Below, in pieces: positions 1-13,000 of a DNA stretch of 64,000 bases. How positions within the stretch are numbered: position 1 is the first letter of the stretch; each line of letters starts with the position of its first letter. A program made the translations under genes and the position numbers. Source of the stretch: Patiria pectinifera (Eukaryota; Echinodermata; Asteroidea; Valvatida; Asterinidae). A model generated the notes under the pieces. It saw nothing but the letters and a program-made list of their open reading frames with translations, did no database searches and had not been told where the DNA came from. The stretch is taken from contig CM057148.1 in assembly GCA_029964075.1 (NCBI GenBank), positions 32,605,916-32,669,915 on the forward strand. The letters run 5' to 3'.

Positions 1-964
1 TCGATCGTAAAAAACTCAATATTTGCAGTTCTTATTGGAAACTTAATAATATAGCACACACAACCAAGCAAGCGCTCAAAGCACGGTACGAAATTTTGAA
101 CAGAAAAAAAAAAATTGAAAATATCCACGCCTACATCTTTTTCCCCTCTGCGGGAACCATTGCAAACAAAAATGAGAAACACTCAACTTTTTTTAAGCTA
201 AGTACAAAACTTGCCTTATTATGTACTCACTGTGGATGTCAGTCACTGAAAGTATTATAATAGTACTTATATTTTATTGCACTTTAACAAAGGCATGTTT
301 ATGGAAGTTTGTGTAAATCCACAATTGTATTAATAAAATATGTAAATATATAAAGATTGGAATTATGTGTTTTATTTAATTTAACGCTGATCACATTTCA
401 TTTTGGTAAAATACAACAAGCAATGACAGCTGAGTGTCACAGAACGAACAGAACAACCTAGGCATATTGATAGCAAACTTAGATGTTCACATGAACTGAT
501 GAAGCAATGAATCAATCCCATTTCATCAGATGGCAACTGTCACTCAATGTGCATACAAACTCTCCAGTCAGTCATGTCGACCACATCAGATCAAGAGTGT
601 ACCTTCATGACATCGATGTCCTGTTGCACAGTGATAATTGGTTTGTGTACATTGCAGACAGACCACTGACATGAACCAAAAGATGTTCTAATTATCAAAT
701 ATGTAAAGGAAGAAATTTCTTGGCCATTTTTCAAAACAATGATGCAATGAGCCCCACATGTCTGCACGACAATATTTACAATTGCATCACCAAAAATAAA
801 ATGTTATTACATGCAGTGCTTTGGCACCTGGTTACTGCATGCAACCTGGGGTGTCTGAGGTAGAGAGATTAACACATCAACATCTAGAAAGAGCTTCAAG
901 TTCCTTTTAAGGAGGGAACTGCTCCGTAAATTGACACAGTTTGACCAATGTCGGCATGTTGACA
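1..964 (-). other. LRRIQ1 3' untranslated region and flank
   Basis: No open frame of note. The minus strand carries AATAAA signals (see entry). The rest is AT-rich and unremarkable, and I see no repeat structure. Confidence 0.4.
273..376 (-). promoter_or_regulatory. Candidate poly(A) signals of LRRIQ1
   Basis: AATAAA occurs on the minus strand at 371-376 and 273-278, 590-690 bases past the proposed stop codon. Either would close the transcript. Confidence 0.4.
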
Positions 965-1086
965 TCATCGTTTACTGGTCCATCCTCTAGGCTGGCTCCT
1001 GTTACCGCCTACTGCTGGCCTCTCACGGCTTCTTCCACTTGGAGCTGAATTGGTCTTTATTGCTGGTAAGCGAAGTTCTTCATGTG
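965..1086 (-). CDS. LRRIQ1: LRRIQ1 probable last exon (stop codon)
   Basis: Acceptor TTTCCAG at 1087-1093, then two bases and HEELRLPAIKTNSAPSGRSR, ERPAVGGNRSQPRGWTSKR, stop TGA at 965-967. Basic Ser-rich tail ending in Lys-Arg, similar in character to the human C-terminus. It needs phase 1 input while exon 23 leaves phase 0, so an exon in 1087-8121 is missing from my model. The alternative is that this is not part of LRRIQ1. Confidence 0.5.
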
Positions 1087-4000
1087 CTGGAAATCAATCA
1101 AATCATCATATCATGCACATGTTTGTTATACCTCTGTCTTGAATACTGTTTTTTCATTGGCCTAGAATGATTATAAAAAGTCATGGCACACTCCCCGTGG
1201 GATATAGCGTACGTGAGGCAGGAGTGTGCTATGACTTACGGTACCTATACGGTGTGAAACGCTTGTATCGTTGGTACCCATGCTATTTTCACCACGTTTT
1301 CACACATGAGTGGCGGCAGCAAACTAGCAGACGATCAGCTGTTTCAAGCACGCGTCATGCATGTGCGTTGCCGTTTGATTGTCATGATTGTTGTGTTTTT
1401 ATCGCTATTTGTTTTCGTTATTTTTACATCAAAATCCAAAGAATCCAAGACAGAGGTATAACAAAACAATTGTTGACTGCAGTGATGTGGAATATGACTT
1501 TTTAACCCCCTCGTGGCGCATGGCACCCTCGGCTTTTTGGCCTCAGGTACTATGCACCCCTCGGGTGTTCAAAACATCATATCCCACATCCCACATCACA
1601 GCAGTCAACAATTGTTAAATATCACATCTATCGTGAAGTTACTACAGAATTGATGCAAACATCTTTGAAATGGTAGTAGAGCATTAACCCTTGCAGTTAA
1701 TGAACAGTAATGAAGTGAAATGCCAGTACTTTTAGGTGTAAAGTGCTTGCCTGTTGTATCTTTACTACAGGGTGAGTCAAAAAAAGCGGAACCCAAACCC
1801 CAAAAACTGTTTTTCATATTTAAAAAAATATGTAGCACCAAAAATCATTATGACTGGAAAGCCAATTTTAGACACTACTTTTAGATGAAAACAATTACTG
1901 AAATTGCTCAATCCGTTCGAAGAATAGCACCATTTAAAGGCAATGACCCTAAAACCTGTTTCGTAAAAAAAAGAGCAATTTATTGTGTGTTCCGACTGTT
2001 TGGAACAACAAAGAAAATGACACAAAATACTGGTTTCAACAACTGTCAACAACTGTAGTACACAATATTTTTATTAACAACTCTGCTTTAAGCAGGGAAA
2101 CAAAATAGGCAAACAATATGATTTATAAAATCTAATTTTTTTTTTACAAAAGACGGGCCTTCAAAAGGACTTTGTTGAATTTTTGTTAACTTTTAAACTG
2201 AGGTTTTATCGCTGGTGATGTTTGAAGACATCTGTGACGACGATTCTTGAAATCGCATTTTTGGACGAAAGAGGTTTTAGGGTCATTGCCTTTAAATGGT
2301 GATATATTTTGAATGAATTGAGCAATTTAAATATTTTTTTCATCTAAATATTTTTTTCATTTTTGGTGCTACATATTTTTTGAAATATGAAATATATTTG
2401 TTGAGGTTTTGGTTCCCCTTATTTGGACTCACCTTGTATGTTATTAAGCCAGGTGCACACCTTTCCGATGTTACAGGGTTTCCCGCATCACCCCATCACT
2501 AATATGTTTTTTTTCACCGTTGTGGTTAGACCGCAATGTTACCTGCACACATGCCCGATTCTGTCCTAAAATTGGACACATGATGATCAGTCACATGATG
2601 ACAAGTCACATGATGACAAGTCACATGATGACAATCATGTAGCTTCCTTCGTGTGTCTGATTGATATTGGTGAATCTGATAAATATTTGAGTCCGGTGAA
2701 ATCGGATGTGAAATCATCAAACACGTCTGATTTCATCTGGTCGCCTGATATACGGTCAGATCCATCTGAATTTTCAGCACATGATGGCTCGATGTGCGAT
2801 GGCTCGATGATCCGTTGAACCGGTAAAATCGGAAAGGTATGCACCTGGCTTTAGTTGGCATAAAGTCACATGGATCGGAAGGTACACAATGTAAATCCAA
2901 CGCCAGCATATGTCATACTTACATTGTGCTGACAATGACTGGCTCCTTGCTCTGTGTGACATACTGCTTACACTACTAGCACCATCAACTGACTGTAACT
3001 CCAGTAAAGGACTCGCCTACAAAAACAACCAAGTTATTGTAAGGTTCACACTCAAGATAATGTACATTTTGCTTTTAACTTTTGAACTGATTCAACATTT
3101 CTGAATTTTGAACGTTTGAACTTGGAAATTAGGATGCTGAATTGGAAAAAATGGATTTGGAATATTTACTTAGGTAAGCTACATTTATTTTGCTTGAATC
3201 AAGTCATTAGCCTGATATAAATAATAATAGATAAAAAAATTGTGGGATAACTTATATCTTCAAGCAAACTTAACACACATTCATAAATACCTAAGACAGT
3301 GTATCCATTCCCATTGGTCCAGAGTCCGTCATGTGGCCGGTCTTACACGGATGATAAAGACATGGCTGGCTGGTCTTAAACACTTTTCCAGTGTCACATG
3401 AAATTTTTCCAGTGTCACATGAAATCCAGTGCCTTTTACCGTTTTATTGGTTGAAAGTTCACAATCCTCACGAAGGCATGCGAAATACTACCAGTGAATC
3501 AGTATTTCAAAGTCCTAAATTCACAACGCAGTAAAATTGTTTAACAAACTCATTGGAAATTTTTCATTCTTGACTTGTTTTGACTTATAGACCGAAAAGT
3601 TTAGATTTTTTTTGACCGAAAAGGTATTTATGAATGGGAATAAATATGTGCTTGGTCGGTATTAGACAGTATGTTTAAGACTGGTTGGAGTCTGGAATGC
3701 CAATAATTACCCGAGCCGAACCCAAGGGTAATTATCAGCATTCCAGACTCCAACCAGTCTTAAATGTAGTGTTTAACACCTACCAAGCACACATTTATTC
3801 CCTTAGTAAAAGATGGAACATGCACGCTGTACACAAACTTCCAGTGGTTTTCGTATGACATGTGCATGCAGAAGGAATAGCGCATGCATCTTGGAATAGC
3901 GTGATACGCGGTATATGGACCGTGCTACATGGGATAACGTAGCACGGTTTGTTGCCATGGATGGACCAATCAGTATATTGCACTCACGAAACAATATGAC

Positions 4001-7000
4001 ACTTGTCTTTAATTTGTGCAATATTATACAAATAATGAATGTTTATGAGTGCAATGGTGAGAATATTTTCATGAGCTGAAAGATGAAATGTTCCATTCAA
4101 GAAGGCGAAGCGGAGTTGAATGGAACATTCGATCTTTCAACGAATAAATATATTCATTATTTGTTATAGATCTTTGTCATTCGATTGAAGGATAAAACTA
4201 CAAAACAAACAACATTTACAGAATTGTATTATCTCCACTACTTTGTTTTATTTTGTTCAAGGCTAACAAAGGTTTTAAAGTCAAACCATTAACAATATGA
4301 AAGTTACTATTGTCAGTTCTTAAAACAATGCCAAAAAAAAATCAGCAAGTTCAGTTCGTAACTGCATCTACTTCAAAGGCAAGTTTTGTACTGCTGAATA
4401 AAACGCATAATGTGGTCGTATAGCGCCACTGCGCGTCTTTGCGTCTATATCTATGGGCGCTACACGATCTAGCCTGTGCAGGCAATAGATCAAAAGGGAT
4501 TGAATGAAACTGTACGATGAATGGAACCAAATTGCATGGTTATGACGTAGGCCATGCAATGGTCTGATTAATGAATGCCGCGTGACCTACAATCCTCCAA
4601 TCAAATAACAAGGATTTACTTGGCTGTTACATAAATTCCCGTATCCCATCAAAGCCACCCAATATTTTTTCGGAGATATTATAACACTCTGTTTAAAACC
4701 GGTGTGAGTCTGGATGGGTGATAATTACCCGAGGCCAAGCCGAGGGTAATTATCACCCATCCAAACTCACACCGGTTTTAAACAGAGTGTTTAATACCGA
4801 CGGAACACATATATTTATTCCCATTCATAAACACCTTTTTGGTCAACAACAAAAATCTTTTCGGTCCAAAAATCAAAACAAGTACAAAACTAGACGTTGT
4901 TAACCATTTTGTTCAACAGTTTTACTTCATGTTTTACGAAACACCCCTCTGACTATAATATGGAATGCCCCTCCACAATTGCGTGCGCGTCGCGCATTCC
5001 ACCTCCATGGTAGCGCGTACTGCGCAATGTCACACAAAACGCAGCTGGACTGGTGTAGTGTGAATATCGGACTATGAAATAATGATTCACTGGCAGTATT
5101 GCGCATGCATGCGTGGGGAATTTGAACGTTCAAGGTCAATGAAACGTAAAAGGCCCCGGATTTCATGGGAGTCCAAATTTCATATGACACTGCAAAAGTG
5201 TTTAAGACCAGCTAGCCATGTCTTTATCATCCGTTTAAGACCGGCCACGTGACGGGCTCTCGACCAATAGGAATGCGTAAACGGTCTTAGGTAGTTATGA
5301 ATGTTTGATTATCTTCATATTTACTGTTTACAGTATGGTCCTGTAGCTACTGCACCATCACTATGCAAAGCCAAGTGATTCCTCAGTTGGTAAGACCATA
5401 TGAAGACAGTGACAAAGCATGGATCAAGTATGCTTCCCCCCAACAGCTTTTTATTCATTAGTGTATTTACTTTTTAATTCTTCCACTTTTTGCTGATCTT
5501 AACTGTAAAGTAACACTACCCTAAACGCACTTCTTGAAAACAATTCTTCTGTGTACTTTGAGGCAGTATGCTCTGACAATCAGTCATTGGCGTAACTTGG
5601 GGGGAATGTGCCCCCCCCCCAATTTTAACTCTGGAATTGAACAAAGATATGCATCATTTGCCTTCAGTGCCCCCCTTGATAAATGTGTACACCCCCAAGT
5701 GCCCTCCCACAAGTTTTACCTTAGTTTACACCTCTGCAATCAGTACAGGGATGTGTATGGATGTGTGGGTCTGTTTACATGTCTTCTTTGGTACTGACCT
5801 AGCTTTTAATCTTTTGAAGCACAATCAGTTGGATTTCAGTACTTACTCATAACGTGCAACAAACTTCAGTGTCTACAGTCCGGGGGTTGACCGCGGAAGC
5901 GTGAATTAGGGTTTGCACAAAATGTGTTTGCATTTTCTTGTCATTTGGACCTTGTAGATCAATATTCCGACGGGTGACACCTTGGCACCCTTGAGCATTA
6001 AAAAAACAACCAAATTAAAGTCTTTTCTACGATGATTATGTATATATTTTATGCATATTATGCAAAATAGCACCCACAATTACCAGAAATAGTTATAACA
6101 TCTATTTTCTCTGCAGGAATTTGTCCAATCGTATCAAACGAGGTGTCTAAACCCATGTTTTTAGGGTCAACGAATTCAATAAAGCCATTTTGACAATGAT
6201 AATGTGTGTAATTTATGCATAATATTCAAATAAGCATCTGCCATTTTCAGAAATTGAACTTACATCTATATCTCCGCAGGAATTTGTCCGATTGTATCAA
6301 ACGAGGTATCCAAACCCATTTTTTTAGGGGCAACAAATTCACTGAAGCATATTCCCACAATGATAATAATATAATATGCAAAATAGCTCCATCATTATTA
6401 GAAATATAACTTCTATCTGTATCTCCTGATGACTTTGCTCAATACTATCAAATGAGGTGCCGAACCAGACCCACATTTTCAGGGTCACTGATTAAATTGA
6501 AAGTACCTTCACACTGAAAAGAAGTAATATATTTTAAAAATATATTACTTCTTTTTTATTTTTTCTATATTTTTTGCATAATATGCAAAAAAATATACAG
6601 ATTAGCTTACATCATTATTTTAAATACAGTGTTTCCTAAAGATCTTGATCTATTTTTGGGAGACACACATTTAGCCTACACCACAAAACAGATATTTCTT
6701 CACCACACATGTTACTACATGTATGTACGAACGCCTAATCATGATATATGATTAAAAGTGCCCTTTTGGTTTAAAAAGTACTTGAAGTACCTGTCTGTCA
6801 TCATGTTCCCGTCCCATTGCGTGTAGGTTATTTTGACGTGGTTGTGATTGAAAGGGGGTGGGCAGAGGGTGCTGAACAGAATGTAGTTCTATCGTGTCTA
6901 TTTTTAAAAATCTGATCTTCAGAAAACGTTGATATTTAGAGGAAATTTTTGGGGATATATGTTTTACAGAGTTTTTTCCCCATAAAATCTATGGACACAG

Positions 7001-10000
7001 CATCTGTTCAACATTTTTGCAGGGGGGGGGGTGGAGGTCCAGCAAATTCATAAGGAATCATTTGATTGCCTTTCCATAGCTTCAGTATGAAATCATGTAG
7101 GCCTATATGTCCTCCGATTTAAAACACAAGAAACACGCACTGACAGAAGGAAACTTAAATTATCCCCCGCAAAGGCTGCATAATGAGCAGTTTAATCATG
7201 TTAAAGAACACCAATTTTGTTTGACAATAGAATGTGAATAATCACAAATGTTCATCAGTTCCCCGTCAGATTTTGTATGGAAATAAATGATGCCTTACAT
7301 CAAGATTCACTCTCCAAACCCTATTTTAATCTGAATTAGGGGGACATACTGCTATGCTGAATGCGTGTTAATAAAACGGACCTAAAGTTGTCAAGTTGGC
7401 CCCCCCCCCTAAAAAAATAATCTTCAATCTTTATTTATTAACAAAAAGAACTCAAGACATGCTTTTATGGGGGAAGGGAATGTTTGGGGTGTCGCCTGGA
7501 AACAAATCCTAATAAACTATGAAAAGACAATACCATTGACTCTAAAAGATGAATCTGGACACCTCATTTGATAGGTTTGAAGGATATTCTGCACAGATAC
7601 ATGTATGTAAAAAAAATGTATTTTTGCTAATGGCGGATGATAATTTGCATATTATGCATACATTATTTACATTATCATTGTGGGACTGGCTTCAATGAAT
7701 TCGTTCACCCCCAGAACATGGGTTCAGACACCTCGTTTGATACAATTGGACAAAGTCTTGCGGAGAAAATAGATATGTTATTTCTATTTTTGAGAATGGA
7801 TAAATTAGTCATTGAAAATAGCTTTAAAGAATTGGTTGACCCCAAATATGGTCTAGGCACCTCGATTGATCAATTTGGACGAAATCCTGCAGAGATATAT
7901 ACAGAATTTATCTTTTACTTTGTGATGTAAGCTAATTTGCATATTAATTCTTTTTTTTTTAATGCTCAAGGGTGCAAAGTTGGCACCTGCTGGAATATTG
8001 ATCTACAAGGTCTAAAATTGGAGTTTGACACCCTGACTGTTACCATGCCCCGAGTAGTACTGTTTAGCAATGTTAAAATCCTGGGAAGACTTTCCTAATT
8101 ATTGGAAACATTCCTACATACCATGAGTTGGACTCTTCCTTGTAATGCATTAGGACTTATAGCAGGTAGATTAGGCTCACTGCTGCTGTGTCTGCCACAC
8201 TCTTGCATCATGTCACTATGCACTTCAGCATGACTATGAACCCAGCTGTATTCAAACAATGACGAAGTACATGTATGACTATCCATGTTACAATCTGTTT
8301 AATATCACAGCAATATCAAGGGCTGACACCTGTGCTTCCCCCATCCTGGATTGCATCAGGGGTGACTGCCTATGTTGGTCTCACCCAATGCTGAATGCAA
8401 ACATTCTTTAACTACAAAACTAAATAATGGCAACTTATTGGTTAAAAATCAAAGTAAAAAGCTATTTTGAACATCTGTTGCAAGCTCATTTTAGTGACAT
8501 CAAAAGTCTTTGCTACCAGATGACTTATTTCATTATTTTGCTCCATTATGCACAACAGGGTTATTTATTATTTGAAGCTGAAACAGACACATGTGTCAGA
8601 GTTGACATATAGAATTGCTGTATTTATGTTCATCTTTTGATGAAGACAACAACGGCCAAGTTCGCGTAAGGACTATAGTTGACCAATGGTTAACTAACGT
8701 TTGCCCGAACTCTGTCTAGTCGACGATGGTTGACTACGCTAGTCAACTATTTGGAACCAGCCTACTGGGGTTGGTTGCTTCGCTGGTAACCAATAGCCGC
8801 GCGCATTCATAACGCTAGCAGAGAGCCAGGATCCATTAGTTTTGCGATGACATTTTGACCAGCGTTTGACTAGAGACTATCAGTGCGCAGGCGTAAGGTA
8901 CGTCACAAATCAACCACTAGTCGACTAATGGTCCTTGCCCGAACTTGGCCAACGCTGGTGATGGCATGAGTGATGTATGACACTGAGACTGCTGGAGTTG
9001 AGATGGAGCTGCAGTAGTCCAGGCTACCTTGGCAAGCTGGATCATTTTCACAGATGAAATAACACAGATGCACAGATGAGTTTATTTACATAGATGTTGG
9101 CCCATGTGTGAGGAATAAAATAATGTGATATTATCTTCAAGCAAACTTGAATCGTCAATCCTGATTGGTTGATCCATGGCAACAACAGTGTGATATAACT
9201 AATTGCACAGTCTGTATTGCACTCCGTGTACTGCGCTATTATACAAATATTGAGTGGCTCAGTGTGGAATGGGAGGAATATTATCGCAAGGTAAAATCTG
9301 GACTTTTCCATTTCACGAGGCGAAGCCAAGTGAACTGGAGAAGTCCAGATTTTACTGAGCAATATTTTTTACCGAGCGATATTTTACAGAGCGATAATAT
9401 TTCTCCCATTTCACAATTTAAAGCCACTCAATATTTGTTTTATACAACTGACATATAGATCCTTGTCATTTGATATTTGAACTTTTATTTCAGTACAAAA
9501 CTGGTGAAAAATGTATTTCTCTCTTCCAAAGCAACCCTTCACGAAAATGCTGTAGCGCTGGCTCTTTGGAACAATACACACTACACGCAACGCTGAACGC
9601 AAACACCAGCATGCATTTGCACACAAATACCGCGTCATGGAACAAGCATCGATCCTAACTGTTCAATAGTATTTCCCATTCCCCATGTGCGGATAGTACT
9701 TTTTGAGCCCCGGCGTGAATGGCAGTAATAACGAATGTCACGTGATGTGAGTTCCACCAATCAAATGACAAGGATATGTATGTCGGTTATATAATCCAAG
9801 ATACCAGTGACATTCCAGCTGCATGTGCTAAACCGCTACAAGGTTCGTGTAAAACATGCTAGTTCCAACTTTACTGTGCATCAGGTTTGCTTGAAGATAA
9901 ATTTGTTATCGCGCTCGCGCTCGTGGAACACATACCTCATACCACATGGCCTTCGGCCTCGTGGTATGTGGGACACAGACGCACTCCATTATTCCGTGTT

Positions 10001-13000
10001 CCACTCAGCGCTCGCAGGATAACTATTATAAGATTATTAAAGGGTTCTGACCAAAACCAGTAGAATTCACACATTGTGTTGTGGACCATCATTCAAGGCC
10101 AGCTATGCTGGGCTAAGCAGCCTATTTCATGCTTTCACCATTTAGGAGATCACAGGGGAGAAACTTGAAAGAAGGATAATGTTGCAGCCCTCTTAAGGAA
10201 CGGAGACAGAGCAGAAGCAGCCAACTAAAGATCAGTAAATATCTGTAGTCTGAAACTCCTTGCCCACATCCTGCATAGTCACATCAGATACTGACCGATT
10301 GCCACCGTGGTTTCTGAGCAACGCAGTCCATGGAGACTCAACTTATTCTGACTATTCATGACATCACCAATGCACTGCAAGAAAAGTATACAGTCGACAT
10401 GGCTATACTACATGTAGATTGGACCAAAGCCTCGATTAAAGGCCCTCCTCGTCATCATTACTAGGCTGTTTGCAGATGATTGTCTCCTTAATAGTCACAT
10501 ATTAAACCCTCCAAAGTGATCTGAACAAGTTTGAGGTTTGGAAAAATGTATTTCCAAATGTCAATCTGCTCCAGCAATCCATTAGCAAACACCTACACCT
10601 TCTATGGTCAGCAACTGCAATCAGTGACGATCCGTTCCTTATAATATACAATGAGTTGAGATGTCCAGACTACAGCTGCTATGTAGAAGGCACAACATGT
10701 TCTGGGAATGATCAGGCGCAATCTAGGTAATGTTCAACTCAAGTGAAAACAATGGCTACACAACCCTGGTGTTTCCTGGCCTCCAGTATGCCACTGCAGC
10801 ATGGAGTCACACATACAAGAAGATTGCCATATCACTTGGCAGTTTACAAACAAACAAACAAACAAAAAAATACACAAACGAAATGAAATCTAGGCCAAAA
10901 TGCAGAATTTCAGTTGCATCATCCCTAAATATAATATACAGTGAAATCTCGATAAGTCAAACCTCAAAGGAACAGGTTCAAAATTTGACTTCAGCAGAGT
11001 TTTGAGTTAAGCAAGGTTGTATATCATTGTTATACTATTGAAGGCAATGGATTCTTTGTTTGACTTACCGAGATTTCACTGTACATTCCAGTCAACAATA
11101 CGTCGGCTGGTCCCCAGTATGTTTACTATGCAATAAATCATTAAGTGTCTGAATTCTAGCTACTATTGTATACTCATTACATGTATCAATGTATTAATGA
11201 ACCCATTCACCACACATCAGGATGTGAGCTTCAACATGAATCAAGAGATGAAACTCACTCAAATGTTCTTGCTTCTTTGTGTTCTTTCTCCTTTCTCTGC
11301 GCTGTCATTGCCTTTTGTATCTCCTGTTCCCGAGCTGCAAAATCAACAGTTTTTGGATGTCATTCTAATCTTTCTTGCAACATGCATAACTCAAACAGTT
11401 GACAGGATCCCATTCCTATCAGATACCATTATTGGGTTGTCTGCATTCAAGATTAATATTTAAATATCCAAAGATACAGACATTGTTAGTTATCCCGCAA
11501 GTGCGAGTGCAACACGGAATAATGTAGTGCATCTGTGTCCCGAAGCCGTGCCATGGATCGACCACGGATTCTCTACACAAGGATAAACCACTTCCCCAAA
11601 TTTCTGGTTAGAGGCGTCAAATGGCACTTGCGCATCGTGCGTGTACGTGCGCAAGACTCGGCGCGTGACTGCAGTCTTTCGGTGGTCAAATTTCTGTCAG
11701 GTGCCAGCATTGTTCTACTGTACATGTTCTATGCGTTTTTCTATGCGCGGACGCGGCATATCATGCGTGTAGACAATTTGTTCTGTACATTTTGTACACG
11801 AGTATAACAAGCTTAGATGAGTCATTTATCCTTGTGTTAAGGATCCGTGGATCGACCAATCACGATCGAGGATTCACTTTTCTATTTGAAGATAATAACA
11901 TATACATGGACCGATGGCATGCATCACCAGACAACCTGGATTAAATTTGTATGTACATGTATTGGAAACTTAACCTCTGAAAACTGTTGGAATATTCATT
12001 GTATATGATATAATAATGTAATTGACTTAAAGATCAGTCACTTTCTTAAGGCAGACTTTCACTTATTTTGAAGTTTACATGTATTCAAAATAATGCAAGG
12101 GGACTGATCTTCAACATTATTCCATTGACTTCTGTCTTATTCACATGTCTCTTCAACTTATATCTGGACACACAATACCTTGGAAGAACTCCTGTCTCTG
12201 TACCCCCCTTTTAGGGGAGGGAACTACTCTAGCAGAATCATGGACTTTTTTCATCTGTTGATATCTCTGCAGAGGATCTGTCAAAGGCAAAGATGATAAT
12301 TGACACAGAAGGGATTTCAGATGAATGATGTGGATAGAATAAAGTGTACAGCTAGATGAAATACAACAAAATGAAATACATCAAATGACTGCTGGTTCTA
12401 GTCATTTTAATGCATGTTTCACTTTCTTCATGACGATTCCATCAAGTACATGTATATTCCATTCCTTACTTAGTGTTTTGTTCTTGTGTACACTGCTTCC
12501 CTTGGACAACTTCTTAGCACGCTTCATCATTAACTCAGCTGTTGCAGCATCTTTGAAGCCCCTGCCAAATAAATAAGAAAAACAAAACAAAACAGAAAAG
12601 AATTAAATATGAAAAATAGCTTGATTTACCATGAAAAAGTGTTTTTTAAAATTTAATTTAAATTAACCAAACTCTTTGTAACTGGAATAATCTATTCACT
12701 GTTTCATCACAGGGACATCAAGATTTTTCTCGCAATAATTGGAAATACCTCATTTCCAGTTGGCAATTGACCTATCGCCGTTCACAACCATTATCCAATC
12801 ACAGCCTCTGTGGAATATTATACAAATAATGAATGTTTGTGAGTGCAATGGTAAGAATAATTTCATGAGGTGACAGATGAAATGTTCCATTCCACGAGGC
12901 GAAGCCGAGTGGGATGGAACATTTCATCTGTCACCGAATGAAATTATTCTTTCCATTGCACGAACGTGAAACATTCCTTATTTGTTTTATATAACACCTG

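Larger units (their letters stand above)
3283..5308. mobile_element. Foldback element, ~125 bp inverted ends, nested hairpins
   Basis: Left arm (CCTAAGACAGTGTATCCATT ... GGTCTTAAACACTTTT) is repeated inverted at 5174-5308. Inside are two strong hairpins (3670-3765 and 4688-4795), and a different hairpin family lies at 3985-4640. Another member occupies 21365-22300. No coding capacity seen. Confidence 0.65.
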
